A DNA stretch of 64,000 nucleotides from Scilla litardierei. Taxonomy: Eukaryota; Streptophyta; Magnoliopsida; Asparagales; Asparagaceae. Location: contig CM061142.1 of NCBI GenBank assembly GCA_030789695.1, positions 43,571,375 through 43,635,374 on the forward strand, written 5' to 3'. Under the pieces are notes generated by a model. The model saw only the letters and a program-made list of their open reading frames with translations, searched no databases and had not been told where the DNA came from. This document shows positions 22,376-34,230 of this stretch, piece after piece (the first letter of the stretch is position 1; each line of letters begins with the position of its first letter). The translations under genes and the position numbers were made by a program.

Positions 22376-22391
22376 TGGTATCAGAGCCATA
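22376..22391 (+). other. Primer binding site of Copia H (initiator tRNA-Met)
   Basis: TGGTATCAGAGCCATA, one base after the LTR. This is the standard plant Copia PBS. Confidence 0.95.
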
Positions 22392-23959
22392 CGGGTTTGC
22401 CCCGGTCTAACCGTCGCCCCGGTCTAACCGATGAACGAGGCGTTGTCTTTTTCACGAATGAGTTTCCTACCATTATGGATATGGTAGGAGCGCATCGTGA
22501 CGGAGAGAATCACAGCAGTTTTTCTTTTCACGTTTGGGTCTTCTGTCATTACGGATATGGCAGGAACTCTCCGTGACGGGAAGAACTGACCGTTCATCTC
22601 ACCAAACTCACACTCTTCATGGATGCTGAGTCTCCATTCAATAGGGAATGTGAACTCTCTTCATGTGGAGCGTGAAGTTTGCGGCCTTGAAAGTGTGTTA
22701 TTTTTTCATTTTGGCACACGACCATTAAAGAATAACTACTTTCTCAACGGACGGGTGCCTCATCGGAGAAGAAGATGGCGGTTGGAACAATTCTCATCGG
22801 AGAAGAAGACCTCTTTGGTGCATGATCACCATGGCCATATGGGCCATGGAGGCTATGCATCCCCCCTCCCCATGCGGAGGGGGTTGGGTACTGCCAATAA
22901 CAACCACGGCCACCCCTCCGGTGGGGGTGTGCGGCCAACCCCATGCAAGGGGGAGGACGGCCATGGCCATATGGGCCAAGGCCGGCCATGGCCAAGGGGC
23001 CATGGCCGGCCATGGCCAGGCCTCGGCCAGGGCCTGGCCGCCCTGGCCTCGGCCAGGGCCGCCGCCCTGGCAGAGGCCAGGGACTGGCCGCCCTGGCCTC
23101 GGCCAGGGACTGCCGGCCCTGGCTGAGGCCAGGGCCAAGCCAGGCCAACCCTGGCCTCGGCCAGGGCCGGCCACTGTCGGCCCTGGCCGAGGCCAGTGCC
23201 AGGCCCCGGTTGACCCTGTATTTGGGGGGGACTTGCATGGATGGGGACATGCATGGCCAGCCCATACGGGGCCGACGGTAGTTCTCTGCGACAAATTCTC
23301 CTGTAGAAGGGGAGCACCTGGATCCATACGGGAGCCGGCGACGATGGCTTGCAGAAAAATCCCCTCAAGGGGGATCCGGCCTTGGCACGGCTACGGCTCA
23401 ACCCCGGTAATGGCCAGGGATTGCCGAATATTTCGCTAGTATCATAAGGGTACTAGGTTGAAATATACATTTTGAAAAATACGTTTTCAAAAACGCTTTT
23501 CCGCTGCAAAGTACTATAAGAGTACTGTTATTTGATAAAGTGATGGGGAAATATTGAAAGTTGTTCTAGATGGTGATTGGGATCGTAATGACTTTTCCGA
23601 TTCTAGAACAACATCTTCAATATTTTTCGAAAGTAACTTATCAAATATAATAATATCATTCCAAGTGGGTTTTTCCAAGTGGGAGTGATATTAAACTAGT
23701 CTGAAAATTTCCACATTCGATTGATTCAGCATCTCAATGGATCATGATTCGACCAGTGGTCTTTTGGACTAGTTTGTGGGACACCTCAGCTAAGTCTAGG
23801 GGTAGTGAACCATGGACTAGCCATTTCCCTGGTCGGTCCGCTGGCCGAGACTAATGAATCATAAAAATGTAACAATATGATGACTATGTATATGAAATTA
23901 ATGCAATGTTTTTGATCAAACCTTTCTGTTCATATCTTTTGCAGCATTTTAAAGCTAAA
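22392..23959 (+). other. Long leader of Copia H
   Basis: About 1.6 kb between the PBS and the gag ATG, much longer than usual for Copia. It includes the GC-rich repeat block 22843-23225. Overlapping ORFs on both strands there are products of the low-complexity sequence. Confidence 0.8.
22843..23225. repeat. GC-rich GGCC tandem block in Copia H leader
   Basis: Extremely GC-rich island in AT-rich surroundings. Imperfect units of the type CCTCGGCCAGGGCC, GGCCGCCCTGG and GGCCATGGCC alternate with their own complements, so the block is heavily self-complementary. The units are roughly 30-36 bp and are clearest at 23015-23200. The origin is unclear: a captured sequence or in-place expansion. Confidence 0.8.
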
Positions 23960-26900
23960 ATGTCTTCCGCTTCAAAGAACATCGTCGCTGAGTTAAACAG
24001 AGGTGAAAAACTCAACGGCGATAATTACAAATTATGGTCCATTAAAATACAGTATGTTCTAGAGGAGCAAGAAGTGCTCGAAACTCTAAAGAACGTAATG
24101 ATTGAACCCGAATTGGGCACTACGGCCCAACACAGACGAGACAAGGAAGCTTTTGATGCTTGGTCTCGGAAGAACAAGATAGCTCGCATTACGTTATTGT
24201 CCAGTATGGCCGATGACATAATGCGCATCTTCTGAGAGCATGACCTAGCCATGGACATATGGTCCAAGCTAGAAGAGAAGTTTGGTGGCACCTCGATGTC
24301 CAAACTTCGTTCTTTAATTATAAGATTTGATTCATACAAGAAACGTCCAGATCATTCCATGGGGAAGCATCTACGACATATAGCGAATCTAATCTCAGAG
24401 TTAAAGGATGCAGGTCATGTGCTCACTGATGAGCAGCAAATCCAAGCAGTCATACGTTCCCTACCAAATGGGTGGGACCAAATGAAGATGCATCTCACTC
24501 ATAATAAGAGCATCAAGAGCTTCAGCGATGTTTCTAAGCACCTCGAGTTAGAGGAAGAGCGGCTTGCGGCTGCCAAGCCAAGTGCAGAAGTGCACATGGT
24601 TGCTAGTTCCTCACACGGGGGAAAGAAACGGAAAAACCGTTCGAAGTTTACTAATGAACGTAATAAGCAACCATAGTCTACCAAGAAACCCAAACATAAG
24701 GGTGGGAACAAGAAATGGCACAAGAAGAAAGACTTGAAGAGGATCAAGTGCTTCAAGTGCAACAAGTTAGGTCACTATGCCCGTTCTTGTACGGATGGAG
24801 GTGAAAAGGTCACTTGTAATACTAGTTACATATGTGTTTCTAGTTCAATATTTCTTGTAGAATCTAATCCATTTTGGATAATTGATTCAGGTGCCACCGA
24901 CCACATAGCAAGGGACAGACGGTCCTTCGTGGAGTATCACCGGATACCCCAAGGAACAAAGTGGATCTATGTAGGAAACAACACACGTGTTGAAGTGAAA
25001 GGCGTTGGGATGTGTAAGCTCGTCCTGGACAACGGTCGCACTATCCTACTTCATGATGTTCTCTTCGCTCCTGATATTCGAAGGAATATTATTTCTGTGG
25101 TCGTTTTAATGGGTCTTGGTTATAGTTGGGGTTTTCATGATTGTAAAGTGGACTTGTTTTGTAATAATTCTTTAATTGGTACTGGGTATGTTTTCAAAGG
25201 ATTTATTGTATTAAATACAATGTATGACTCCCCATTTTGTAATGAAAATTTCCTTGTTGCAAATTCTTCGACTTATGAGTCAGATATAATTTGTTGGCAT
25301 GCAAGGCTTGGTCACATTAGATCAACGCGTATGGATAGACTTGCCAAACGTGGCCTTCTATCCAATGTTTCAAAGGTCGATATGTCGACCTGCGAACATT
25401 TCCTTGTAGGAAAATCTTGTCGCAAGCCGTTTGGAACCGGCACAAGGGCCGAGGTTCCATTAGAGCTCATCCATTCGGACATATGTGTTCCAATGAATGT
25501 CAAGACAAGACGCGGGAAGTCCTATTTCATCACTTTTATTGATGACTTCACCCGATTCGGACATATCTATTTGATATCCCACAAAAGTGAAGCATTAACC
25601 TGCTTTAAAAACTATATGAGTTTAGTGGAAAATCAATTAGATCATAAGATTAAGGTCTTGTGAACCGATAGGGGCGGTGAATATCAATCAACAAGTTTTA
25701 AAGAACTTTGTGATGAAAAGGGCATAGTTCATCAGGTAACTTTGTCTTATACTCCGCAACAAAATGGTGTTGCAGAAAGGAGGAATATGACTTTAATGGA
25801 AATGGTCCGTTCAATGATGGCGCAAGCTAACTTGCCAATCACCTTTTGGGTTGATGCGTTATTGACGGCCACTTTCATTTTAAACCACATACCCTCGAAA
25901 TCAGTTAGCTCCACTCCTTATGAGTTGTGGAACCAAAGGTCTCCTGACTTAAACATTTTAAAACCTTGGGGATGTGCATCCTACGCACATATTTCCTCCC
26001 ATAAGTATGGCAAACTTGGGCCAAGGGGGAGGAAATGTATCTTTATACAATACGCAGAAAACTCCAAAGGTTATGTTTTCATTGGTCAGGAAGACAATGG
26101 AGGTCTAATTGAATTTGAGTCGAGGGATGTCACTTTCTTGGAAAATGAGTTGCCAAGACAGGGCGAGATAAGTCAGGACTTATCTCTATTTGAGATTAAT
26201 GATCAAGAAAGATTACCTCATTCGAGTGGGAGAATTCTTGGTGAAAACGAAAATACGTTTCAACCTTCACCAATGTATGATACGAATGATGCTAATCCTA
26301 TTCCATACGGGAATAATGATCCAAGTGGGAGAAATTCTAACGACATTCCAAGTGGGAGTGATATTAGAATTGATCTAAATTCAAGTCAACAAGGACTTGA
26401 AGAATCTCAAATACGACGTAGTAGTCGTACAAGGTTAGCTCCTCTAAGATTTGAGGATGAATTTCCGCAAACCTTTATGACTTTACTACAAGTAGATGAC
26501 GAGCCTGCTACTTTCAAACAGGCCGTATCATGCCCTGCAAAAGACAAATGGATGGAAGCGATGAAGGAGGAGTTAGAATCCATGAAAGTTAACCAAGTCT
26601 AGGACTTGGTTGATTTACCCAGAGGACGTAGAGCTATTGGGAACAAATGGGTTCTCAAGATCAAGCATAAGGCTGATGGCTCTATAGACAGATATAAAGC
26701 TCGCCTTGTCGCGAAAGGTTTTACACAACAGGAAGGGATAGACTACGAAGAGACCTTCTCACCTGTTGTTCGTTTTACCTCGATTCGCCTGATTCTGACT
26801 ATGGTAGCTTGCTTAGACCTCGAATTACATCAAATGGATGTAAAGATTGCCTTTCTCAATAGAGAATTGGACGAGGAGATCTATATGGAACAACCAACAG

Positions 26901-28063
26901 GGTTCGTAAAAGAAGGAAACGAACATAAGGTTTGTAAACTTCGTAAGTCCATATATGGTCTTAAACAATCCTCGAGGCAATGGTATAAACGATTTCAAGA
27001 AGTTGTCTTATCAAATGGTTTTACCATGCTTGATGAAGATAACTGTGTATATATCAAGAGGATTAAAAGCAAGTATGTTATTATGTCTCTATACGTAGAT
27101 GACATTTTAATAGCCGGAAATGACAAGGGCTTTGTTATGGATATCAAGGCTTGGCTTTCATCAGTTTTTGAGATGAAAGACATGGGAGAAGCCGCATATA
27201 TCCTTGGAGTTAAGATTTCAAGGAATCGTTCGAAGAAACTTCTTTCTCTTTCACAAGAGACTTATATAAAGAAGGTTCTAGAACGTTTTAATATGCATGA
27301 CTGCAAGTCCATTGATACTCCTATAAGCAAATGCGATAATTTATGTCTGAAATCGTGTCCAAAGAACCAAAAGGAAAAGGAAATTATGGAAAAAGTTCCA
27401 TATTCCAGTGCAGTTGGTAGTCTTATGTACGCTATGATGTGTACAAGACCGGACATCTGTTTTGCCGTTGGAATGGTAAGTCGTTACCAATCCAATTCAG
27501 GGCAAGTACACTGGAAAGCGGTTAAGAGGATACTGCGATATCTTAAAGGAACTGCGGACTATGCTTTATGCTATCAAGGAGATGCCTTGAGGCTCGAAGG
27601 CTACACTGATGCTGATTGGGCGGGTGATCTCGATGAGCGACGATCGACCTCAGGATATGTTTTTCTACTCGGATCTGGTGCAATATCCTGGAGTAGCAAG
27701 AAACAATCCTGCATCGCACTTTCAACTATGGAAGCCGAGTTTGTAGCATTTAGCATGGCAGTTCAAGAGGCTGTTTGGCTTAGGAAATTCTTAGACAGGC
27801 TAATTGATGCAAGTGACTCAGGTGCTGTACCAATACACAGTGACAGTCAAGCATCTATAGCCTATGTCAAAGATCCAAAATTCCATTGTAAGACCAAACA
27901 CATTGATATCCGCTACAAATTTGCAAAAGACTATGATAAGACCAAGAAGGTAGACATAAGGTACATATCTACGCATGAGATGATAGCAGATTCACTTACG
28001 AAGGCGATCCCCAGAGATGTGTTTTACAAACACTTATCATCTCAAGGATTGCGTAAGAGCTGA
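23960..28063 (+). pseudogene. gag-pol: Copia H gag-pol polyprotein with four premature stops
   Basis: One reading frame of about 1367 codons from the ATG at 23960 to the TGA at 28061. Gag (23960-24730) starts MSSASKNIVAELNRGEKLN and has the UBN2-type fold segment; a CCHC knuckle CFKCNKLGHYARSC is near 24750. The protease active site is IIDSGATDHIA (about 24883). Integrase: zinc-binding H/C residues about 25290-25470, core DFTRFGHIY, DRGGEY and PQQNGVAERRN. RT: about 26520-27300 with LHQMDVKIAFLN and YVDDILIAG (about 27096). RNase H: YTDADWAGD, ALSTMEAEF, and the end ADSLTKAI. Stops are at 24233 (TGA), 24674 (TAG), 25661 (TGA) and 26600 (TAG); no frameshift is seen. All four stops fit C-to-T or G-to-A change. 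The gag-protease-integrase-RT-RNase H order is Copia. Not functional as it stands. Confidence 0.95.
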
Positions 28064-29076
28064 GTTGTACCAATGTAAATTCCCATGTCTGTAAAAGATC
28101 AAATTTAATAAAAGAATAAGTTCTTTTCAACATTGCATATGAGTTTCTAGAAAATGTTTGTATACATTTTAAAATCTCAGCTATATTTTCTAGTATGTCG
28201 GACAGATTGAGGTTGGCTCTCTCACATGAGCAACCGCCTTTATTATATCAGACGGATAAAATAAAGATGAGACCTGTTTAAAGTCAAAATCGTCAGACGG
28301 ATGATTTAGAGTCATGACTTAAACAAAATGGTCGTATGAAAGATCTGCATCATATGGATGCTTACACAAGATCTAAGAGGATTCTTAAATCCTATCTGTC
28401 TTATGCGGGATGTGGGTCTAGAAGATTATTTGAGTAGTAAAAGGGACTCAAAATCAGACATTGTGGTGTCTGATCATCATCCTTACAACATCATTAAGAC
28501 ATACGCTCCCTGGGAAAGGAGTGATGTTGTAATACGTATTCATACTACGTATGCATTTGACCATTGGGTTAGAATAGTAATTGTGTTTACTATTATGTGA
28601 GACCCAAAGACCACATGGGTCTTAACTCGTTACCATTATGGACTCTAATTGGTTCCTTTAGATTTGACTGGGTGATTGCTATCTTAGCATGTTGCTTATA
28701 GACTATGGTCAATTCGGTCTGGCGGGGCATGTTAGAAAAGCAAGTCAAGTCAAGATCGAAAGGATCGCAAGAAGAGGAAGATTAATTTCATATTAACATT
28801 TGTACTTTAGAGATTCAAAGCTGGCCAGCCAATTGTAATCCAGATGGGATTCAATTGTTGAATATAAAGTATAAAGAATGTGAAGAAATAATCTAGGGTA
28901 AAGCATGCGTTGATCTACTCAACTTTGCACCTCGAGGAGTGTTGTGTATCTTTAACAAGTACACAACAGCGGACTCTATGCGCATGACGGTCACACGGTC
29001 TATTTCTCGGTATAATAAACAGAAGAGCTAAAGGAAAATATGTTTCCTTACAATCCCCTCAAGTGTAAGTGGGAGA
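28064..29076 (+). other. 3' non-coding region and PPT of Copia H
   Basis: About 1 kb without an ORF worth calling. It ends in the purine tract GTAAGTGGGAGA just before the 3' LTR at 29077. TCAGACGGAT-type short repeats occur near 28250-28340. Confidence 0.75.
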
Positions 29077-29604
29077 TGTTGGATATGGACGACATATATA
29101 CACCCATGAGGGGATGTATGAGGGCCTATGGACCTCAGATGTCGCGTGCACGAAAGCGTACGCGAAGGAAACCTTTTCTCATGTGAAAAGGACCATTCGA
29201 TAAGTGGAAAAAGTCACTTTATAAGTGCATAAAGGCACTTGATAAGTGAATGAAGAAGAGGATAAGTAAATGTGCTAATATAGGCTAATAAGCTTATATT
29301 TAGTTATTTCCTACAATAACTACCCCTAAAGCCTATAAATAAGACCAAAGGGTAAGGCATTTAGACTAATCTTACCATGCCATAAGTTTGCTTAAGGCAA
29401 CTTATGTTCTTCTTCTCCCTTCCATTAAAATCCTTTTCTAAATAGAGATTTAGGCGGTGAAACACTGCTTCGATCCTCCGTGACGAAGTACTGACCATTG
29501 TGGCGAATCCGAGGGTGAAGTTCAGAGACTACGGCGCAGCATATGCTAACGTAAGTCTTTGTTATTATTCGATCCTAACGTCGTTGTTTTGACAGGATCC
29601 TACA
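29077..29604 (+). repeat. 3' LTR of Copia H
   Basis: 528 bp, same length and ends as the 5' LTR. It is followed by the TSD TGGTG at 29605-29609. Confidence 0.96.
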
Positions 29605-30391
29605 TGGTGAGCTCGTGCACTTGGGATTTGAGATCCTCATTCTCAATTCCCAAACAAGTGTTTTGAGATTGAAGATTTTCAATCTCAAGATCGTTACTAT
29701 CCTCAATAGAAACACGATCAAGTTGAGATTTGAGGGATTCCACCTCATTTCTCAACATGCCATTTTGAGTAAGCAAACTTGCTTTCTCAATAGCGAGTGT
29801 CTCAACAATGGTGTCATTGTTAGAGGTGCTACATGAAGATGTGTTAGAGAGACTAGCAATCTTATTCTTAGCATCACAATATTTATGCATAAGCTTTTGA
29901 TATTTATCAAATAATTGCTTAAGCTCAATTTTAAGATCATCGGTTGTTACCTCTTCATCGTCGCTATCGCTTTCACTTGAGTCGCTTGATTCGTCACTAC
30001 AGTCGTCCTCTCGTGCCATCAAGCCCATGAATGAATCTCTTTCATCATTTAAGGAAGAACACTCCGAGGTGGATTCTTCTTGCTCCGCTAGCATGTGCCA
30101 TATTTGATATGCCGTTGTTGCCTTGGACACATGCATAAGAATGTCATAAGTTAAATAATCAAGCAAGATATCCATTACCTCTTGATGTTTCCCAGCCAAT
30201 TCTTTTTGCTTATTTGTCCATTCATGTTCGGGAGAGGTAGGTGCGCGAAAGGGCTTCTCCACAAGCTTCCAATAATCCTTATCGATGGATTGAATATAGG
30301 CCTTCATCTTTACACACCAACTTTGATAATTGGGCCCGAGGAGATATGGTGGAAGAGGGCATCGTGTGTTGTTGTTGTTGTTGGTTGCCAT
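29605..30391 (-). pseudogene. gag: Copia E gag, N-terminal part
   Basis: ATG at 30391, just after the PBS, followed by an Asn run (MATNNNNNTR). The early part has the DUF4219-like pattern (YLLGPNYQSWCVKMKAYIQS), then an AYQIWHMLAEQ segment, an acidic Asp/Ser/Glu stretch (about 29950-30010) and a long coiled coil with Leu heptads (about 29610-29930). This is the layout of SIRE-type Copia gag. The frame is open to the Copia H insertion and resumes at 21841. Confidence 0.85.
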
Positions 30392-30399
30392 AGCAATAA

Positions 30400-30415
30400 C
30401 CTCTCTCTGATACCA
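30400..30415 (-). other. Primer binding site of Copia E
   Basis: The minus strand reads TGGTATCAGAGAGAGG, two bases inside the 5' LTR boundary. The first 11 bases match the initiator tRNA-Met complement. Confidence 0.88.
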
Positions 30416-33400
30416 GTTGTAGTGACCCTGTGCTATGAGGAATAAACACTAGAGGGGGGTGAATAGTGTTTTATAGAATTATTAGGAATTTACGCCAAAT
30501 AAAACCCTACTTAACCAATAAATGCGGAATATAAGAAATGATCAACAACCCAAGCAATAATGCAATGCTAACATGCAAAGTACCCTGGTTCGGTGCCACC
30601 CAAGTCTCCCCGACTTGTTACCGGTGCCCTACTCCAGCAACACCCGGATCACCTCCGGATACTCTAGCAAACCGCTAGAGATTTCCTTTAGCCCACTTGT
30701 GGAAAACCTCCAACAAGTGCAATCGACCTACAATCGATGTCCGTGTATCCCACAACCCGGGAACACGCAAAGTCCTTAATCCCACAACCTGGGACTAAGC
30801 ACACTCTCACAAACCGAGAGCAAAACGAAATCTTGACTCCCACAACTTGGGATCAAGCCAATCCTCTCACCACCGTGAGTATACAACAATTAAGAAGTAT
30901 AAAGAATGAAATATAAAACTTCTTACCACAAAATCATATGCCTTGAGAAATACTTACCAATTTAGGGCAAGAATGGATTTTGAGGAAGATGAGATCACCA
31001 AACCCTAGCTCCACCAAGATGAGCAGTGATAGATGGCTAGGGAGGAGTTGGTGACTTGGATTCAAGCTCTTGGCTTGAGAAGCTCACAAGGAATGAGAAT
31101 CTCTCTTGAGGAATTAGGCTCAAAAAGTAGAGGGAGAGATTCTTGTGAGATGAGAGAGCTTGGAATTGGAGTTGAATGGCTCTTTTCAAAGGTGTGAAAA
31201 TGTCTCTAATTTCAGCCTTGAATGCCTGGTTAGAAGCACTCAAACTTATATAGAGAAGAGAGAAAACGGTCACAAAAATCGTGGCATTAAATGTCCACGG
31301 ATCTTGTAACGCCCCGCTTCCCAAAAGACACCGGAATCGGGAGCGTTACGCGGTCCGCTTGAACTGGAGCAGTGAAGCTTGAGTTCAATAAGCTTCTGTG
31401 ATAATAACACAGATGAGTTCCTTACAACTGCCATTCAGAATAATCAAAACACAACCAAAAAAGTAAAGCCACATCCAGAGATAAAGTTCGTACACAGCGT
31501 TTAACAAGCCACAGCTGGGCTAAAAGTAGCAACAAGAAAAGAACGTACACGAAAGTAACTACGACGACTGAAAAGGAAACTAGGAAAGCAGTAAAGTGTC
31601 GGGGGTCCACTAGTCCTCTTCTGGGAGAGGCACTGCGTCAGGTGCGAACTCCTGACTCTCCAACTCTGGCGTCTCGTACTGGTCCTCCTGGTACTCAAGC
31701 TCTGAACCTGACATACATCCACAGACATGAATGTATGTCAGCTAGGGGTCTGCAAGAAGAGTTAGCATCCCAAAGCAAAGTATATGACAGATATATGAAT
31801 TTTAGAAGCATTATTAATTTAAGAGAAGTGACTGCAGCAATTTAACATTTGACAATTTATAGAAACAGAAAGGAACAATCCTAGCATGCAGTTCTAGACG
31901 GTTACAAGATTAAAGTTAAGATTCCTCTGAGTTCATTAGCATTTCAATTGCCGGATGACCAAGTTAGCGTTGCATGTTTTTCATGTCAAGTGTTAGCATT
32001 CTAATCTAGGGTTCACGTCTGTAGGTCGTGATGAGAAGGTCGTTCCTCTCACGGGGGCTTACCGTGATTGACGCTAACCCACCACGTGCGGGTGGTGCTC
32101 TTGAGGAGAGTACCTTTCATACGCCTAGTGGCCGCTCAACCCTAACCCCACCCAAAAGTTTTGTCGGAACACGAGCCAGCCTAGTCGACTCACACGACAT
32201 CACAATATCACGATACCGCCTTCGAGGCGCACGATTTCACGATGTCCATATTGTTAAACATGGCAGGACTCACTGAATTTTACTGTTAACAATATTAAAG
32301 TATTATGGTGGCAGTTCTACAAAGCAGAAACGGATCGAACGACCGTTTCCGTAATTTCAAATAATGACGAATACGTCCTTTTTGTTCAACTTGCTACAAA
32401 AATGATTTTTTTCTCTTAGTGTTTAAAATGGGGATATATCGTATGATATACTATTGGATCCCAAATTTTGTCCTAGTCATTATAGTGTCACTTTCCTACG
32501 TCATTTCACGTCACAATTTCAAGTTATCCAGCAATACATGAAGGCGGCGTAAACGTGCCGAAACTTCTAAAAATCATAACAAATCATATAGTCGCCTATT
32601 TTTGATGTTCTTGGTGTCGTTGGAATCGTATCGACGAGTATTACGTCTTGGAGGGTGTGGTTTGCTGTTTTGGCAGAGTATAAAATCAGAAATTACGTTT
32701 TTCAGTTCAGGTCAGATTTCAAAAAGTCCCTACGACGTCTAATCAACCGGTTTTATTAGGTTCTCTACTTTACGGTGGGGGCTATGAGTTATTAAAGGGA
32801 TCTACTAACCTGAAGTGCAGCGAGGGATCGGATGACGTCAACGGGCAGTAGCGACGCGGACGGCGGCTGTGTAGCTATATTCGTTGAGATCTGGACGTTG
32901 GCACCGAGTTCTGCAGCGAGGGGGAGTTTGACGGGGGTGCGTGGACCTGTGGGTGTGTCCGAGAGCCTCCCGGCATCCGCGTGCACGAGGGGAAGAAGCT
33001 CGGCCTAGGCTTGCGTGAATGGGGAGGGCTTGGGCCGTGGATCTCGGCCTGGAGTCTTCAGCGTGAGGAGGAGCTGGGGTAGTGCGGCTGGCCGTGAGGA
33101 GATCTCGGCCTGCAGTTCTGTGGGTAGGGGGTGAGCTCGGAGAAGAAGGAGAAGAAGAAGAAGGCGGGGAAAGTTTTGCGGCTGAGGGGAAAGTTTGGAG
33201 GCCGGACTGTGGGGGTGAGCTCGGCCGTGAGGAGGAGGAGTTGGGAGGAGGAGCCGGGTTGTGGATGAAGGAGAGGAGGCCAGGGGTGCTTGTGGGATAG
33301 GGGGAGAAGAAGCACTTGGCCTTGGGGAAGAAGGAGGCCAGCCTGTTGCGGGTTGGCTGGTTGCGTGGAGAAGACGAGTACAGAGGGGGCGGCTGTGAAA

Positions 33401-33566
33401 GTTAGGGGCTGATGTAATATATGAAATTTGAAGGCCTAGGGTTTTCCGAGTGGAGGTGGGCTGCTCGTGACCTAGGCTTGTGTACAGGAGAGCTGCGGCT
33501 GGGAGTTTCAAAAGAAAAAACTTAGGTTTCTAATAGGAATGAGCCTAGGTCTAGTTGGGTCTCATA

Positions 33567-33578
33567 GGGTTTATATAA
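33567..33578 (-). promoter_or_regulatory. TATA box of solo LTR F
   Basis: The minus strand reads TTATATAAACCC, with plant-like leader sequence downstream. Confidence 0.55.
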
Positions 33579-34124
33579 AAATGCGAGAGGATCTAATAGC
33601 TACTAAGGTTTTTAGATAAATATATATATAGGCTTATGTTATATAGGTTGGCTGAGGCTTGATAGGGCTTAGAGAACTAGGTTCTCCTCTTTAAATAATA
33701 GCCTAGGTATAGGTCAGGCTGTGTGTTATGGGAGAAACGAAAATAGTTTTGTTTATTTTAAAGCCTTGCTGTTGTGTTATGGGAGAAGCGAAAATAATAG
33801 CCTAGGGTTCTCAGGTAGTTTTGTTTATTAAAATAGGGTAGGGCTCTGTACGTGGGTGGGTGACGTGGGGAGAATTTGATGGGAGCGGTTGGGATTTGAT
33901 TTGTTAACAGGTTTGAAAAGTTTTGTTTTATTTTATGGAAGGAGGTGTTGGTTGCCTCAGGATTTTAGGAAATGTAAAAAGTGGGCTTGGTCAACGTGAG
34001 CTTGGGTTGATGGGGTTTAGGTTGTTGTTGTTTTTTTTAAAAGCAAGTGTGTGCAATGCGTGTGATGGGTTAAAAATAGGAAGGAAATGGAGAGGAAATA
34101 TAATAGCTATAGGAGGTACAAAAG

Positions 34125-34230
34125 ATAATAGTAATAATAATAATAATAACATTAATAATAAATTACCCAAGTGCCATAATAATAATAATAATAATAATAA
34201 CAACAAATAACAATAATAATAAATAATAAG
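34125..34230. repeat. (AAT)n microsatellite in solo LTR F
   Basis: Two runs of AAT/ATA triplets, at about 34125-34160 and 34176-34230, close to the LTR start on the transcribed strand. Confidence 0.85.

Larger units (their letters stand above)
21847..29604 (+). mobile_element. Copia H: complete, recently inserted Copia element
   Basis: 7758 bp with two 528-bp LTRs, tRNA-Met PBS, a single gag-pol frame, a purine-rich tract and a perfect TSD TGGTG. By eye the LTRs differ at about 18 positions (about 3.4 percent), nearly all transitions, so it is one of the youngest layers. It is inserted in Copia E gag in the opposite orientation. Confidence 0.96.

Noticed and set aside
22623..23439. Long overlapping ORFs on both strands in the GC-rich block
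   Set aside because: They are open only because GGCC-rich DNA lacks stop codons; the peptides are low-complexity (WPRPG-like repeats) and no frame is favoured.
33005..33511. Ser/Pro-rich minus-strand ORF in solo LTR F
   Set aside because: Lies in the leader-like part of the LTR after its TATA box; overlapping frames of similar composition, no domain.
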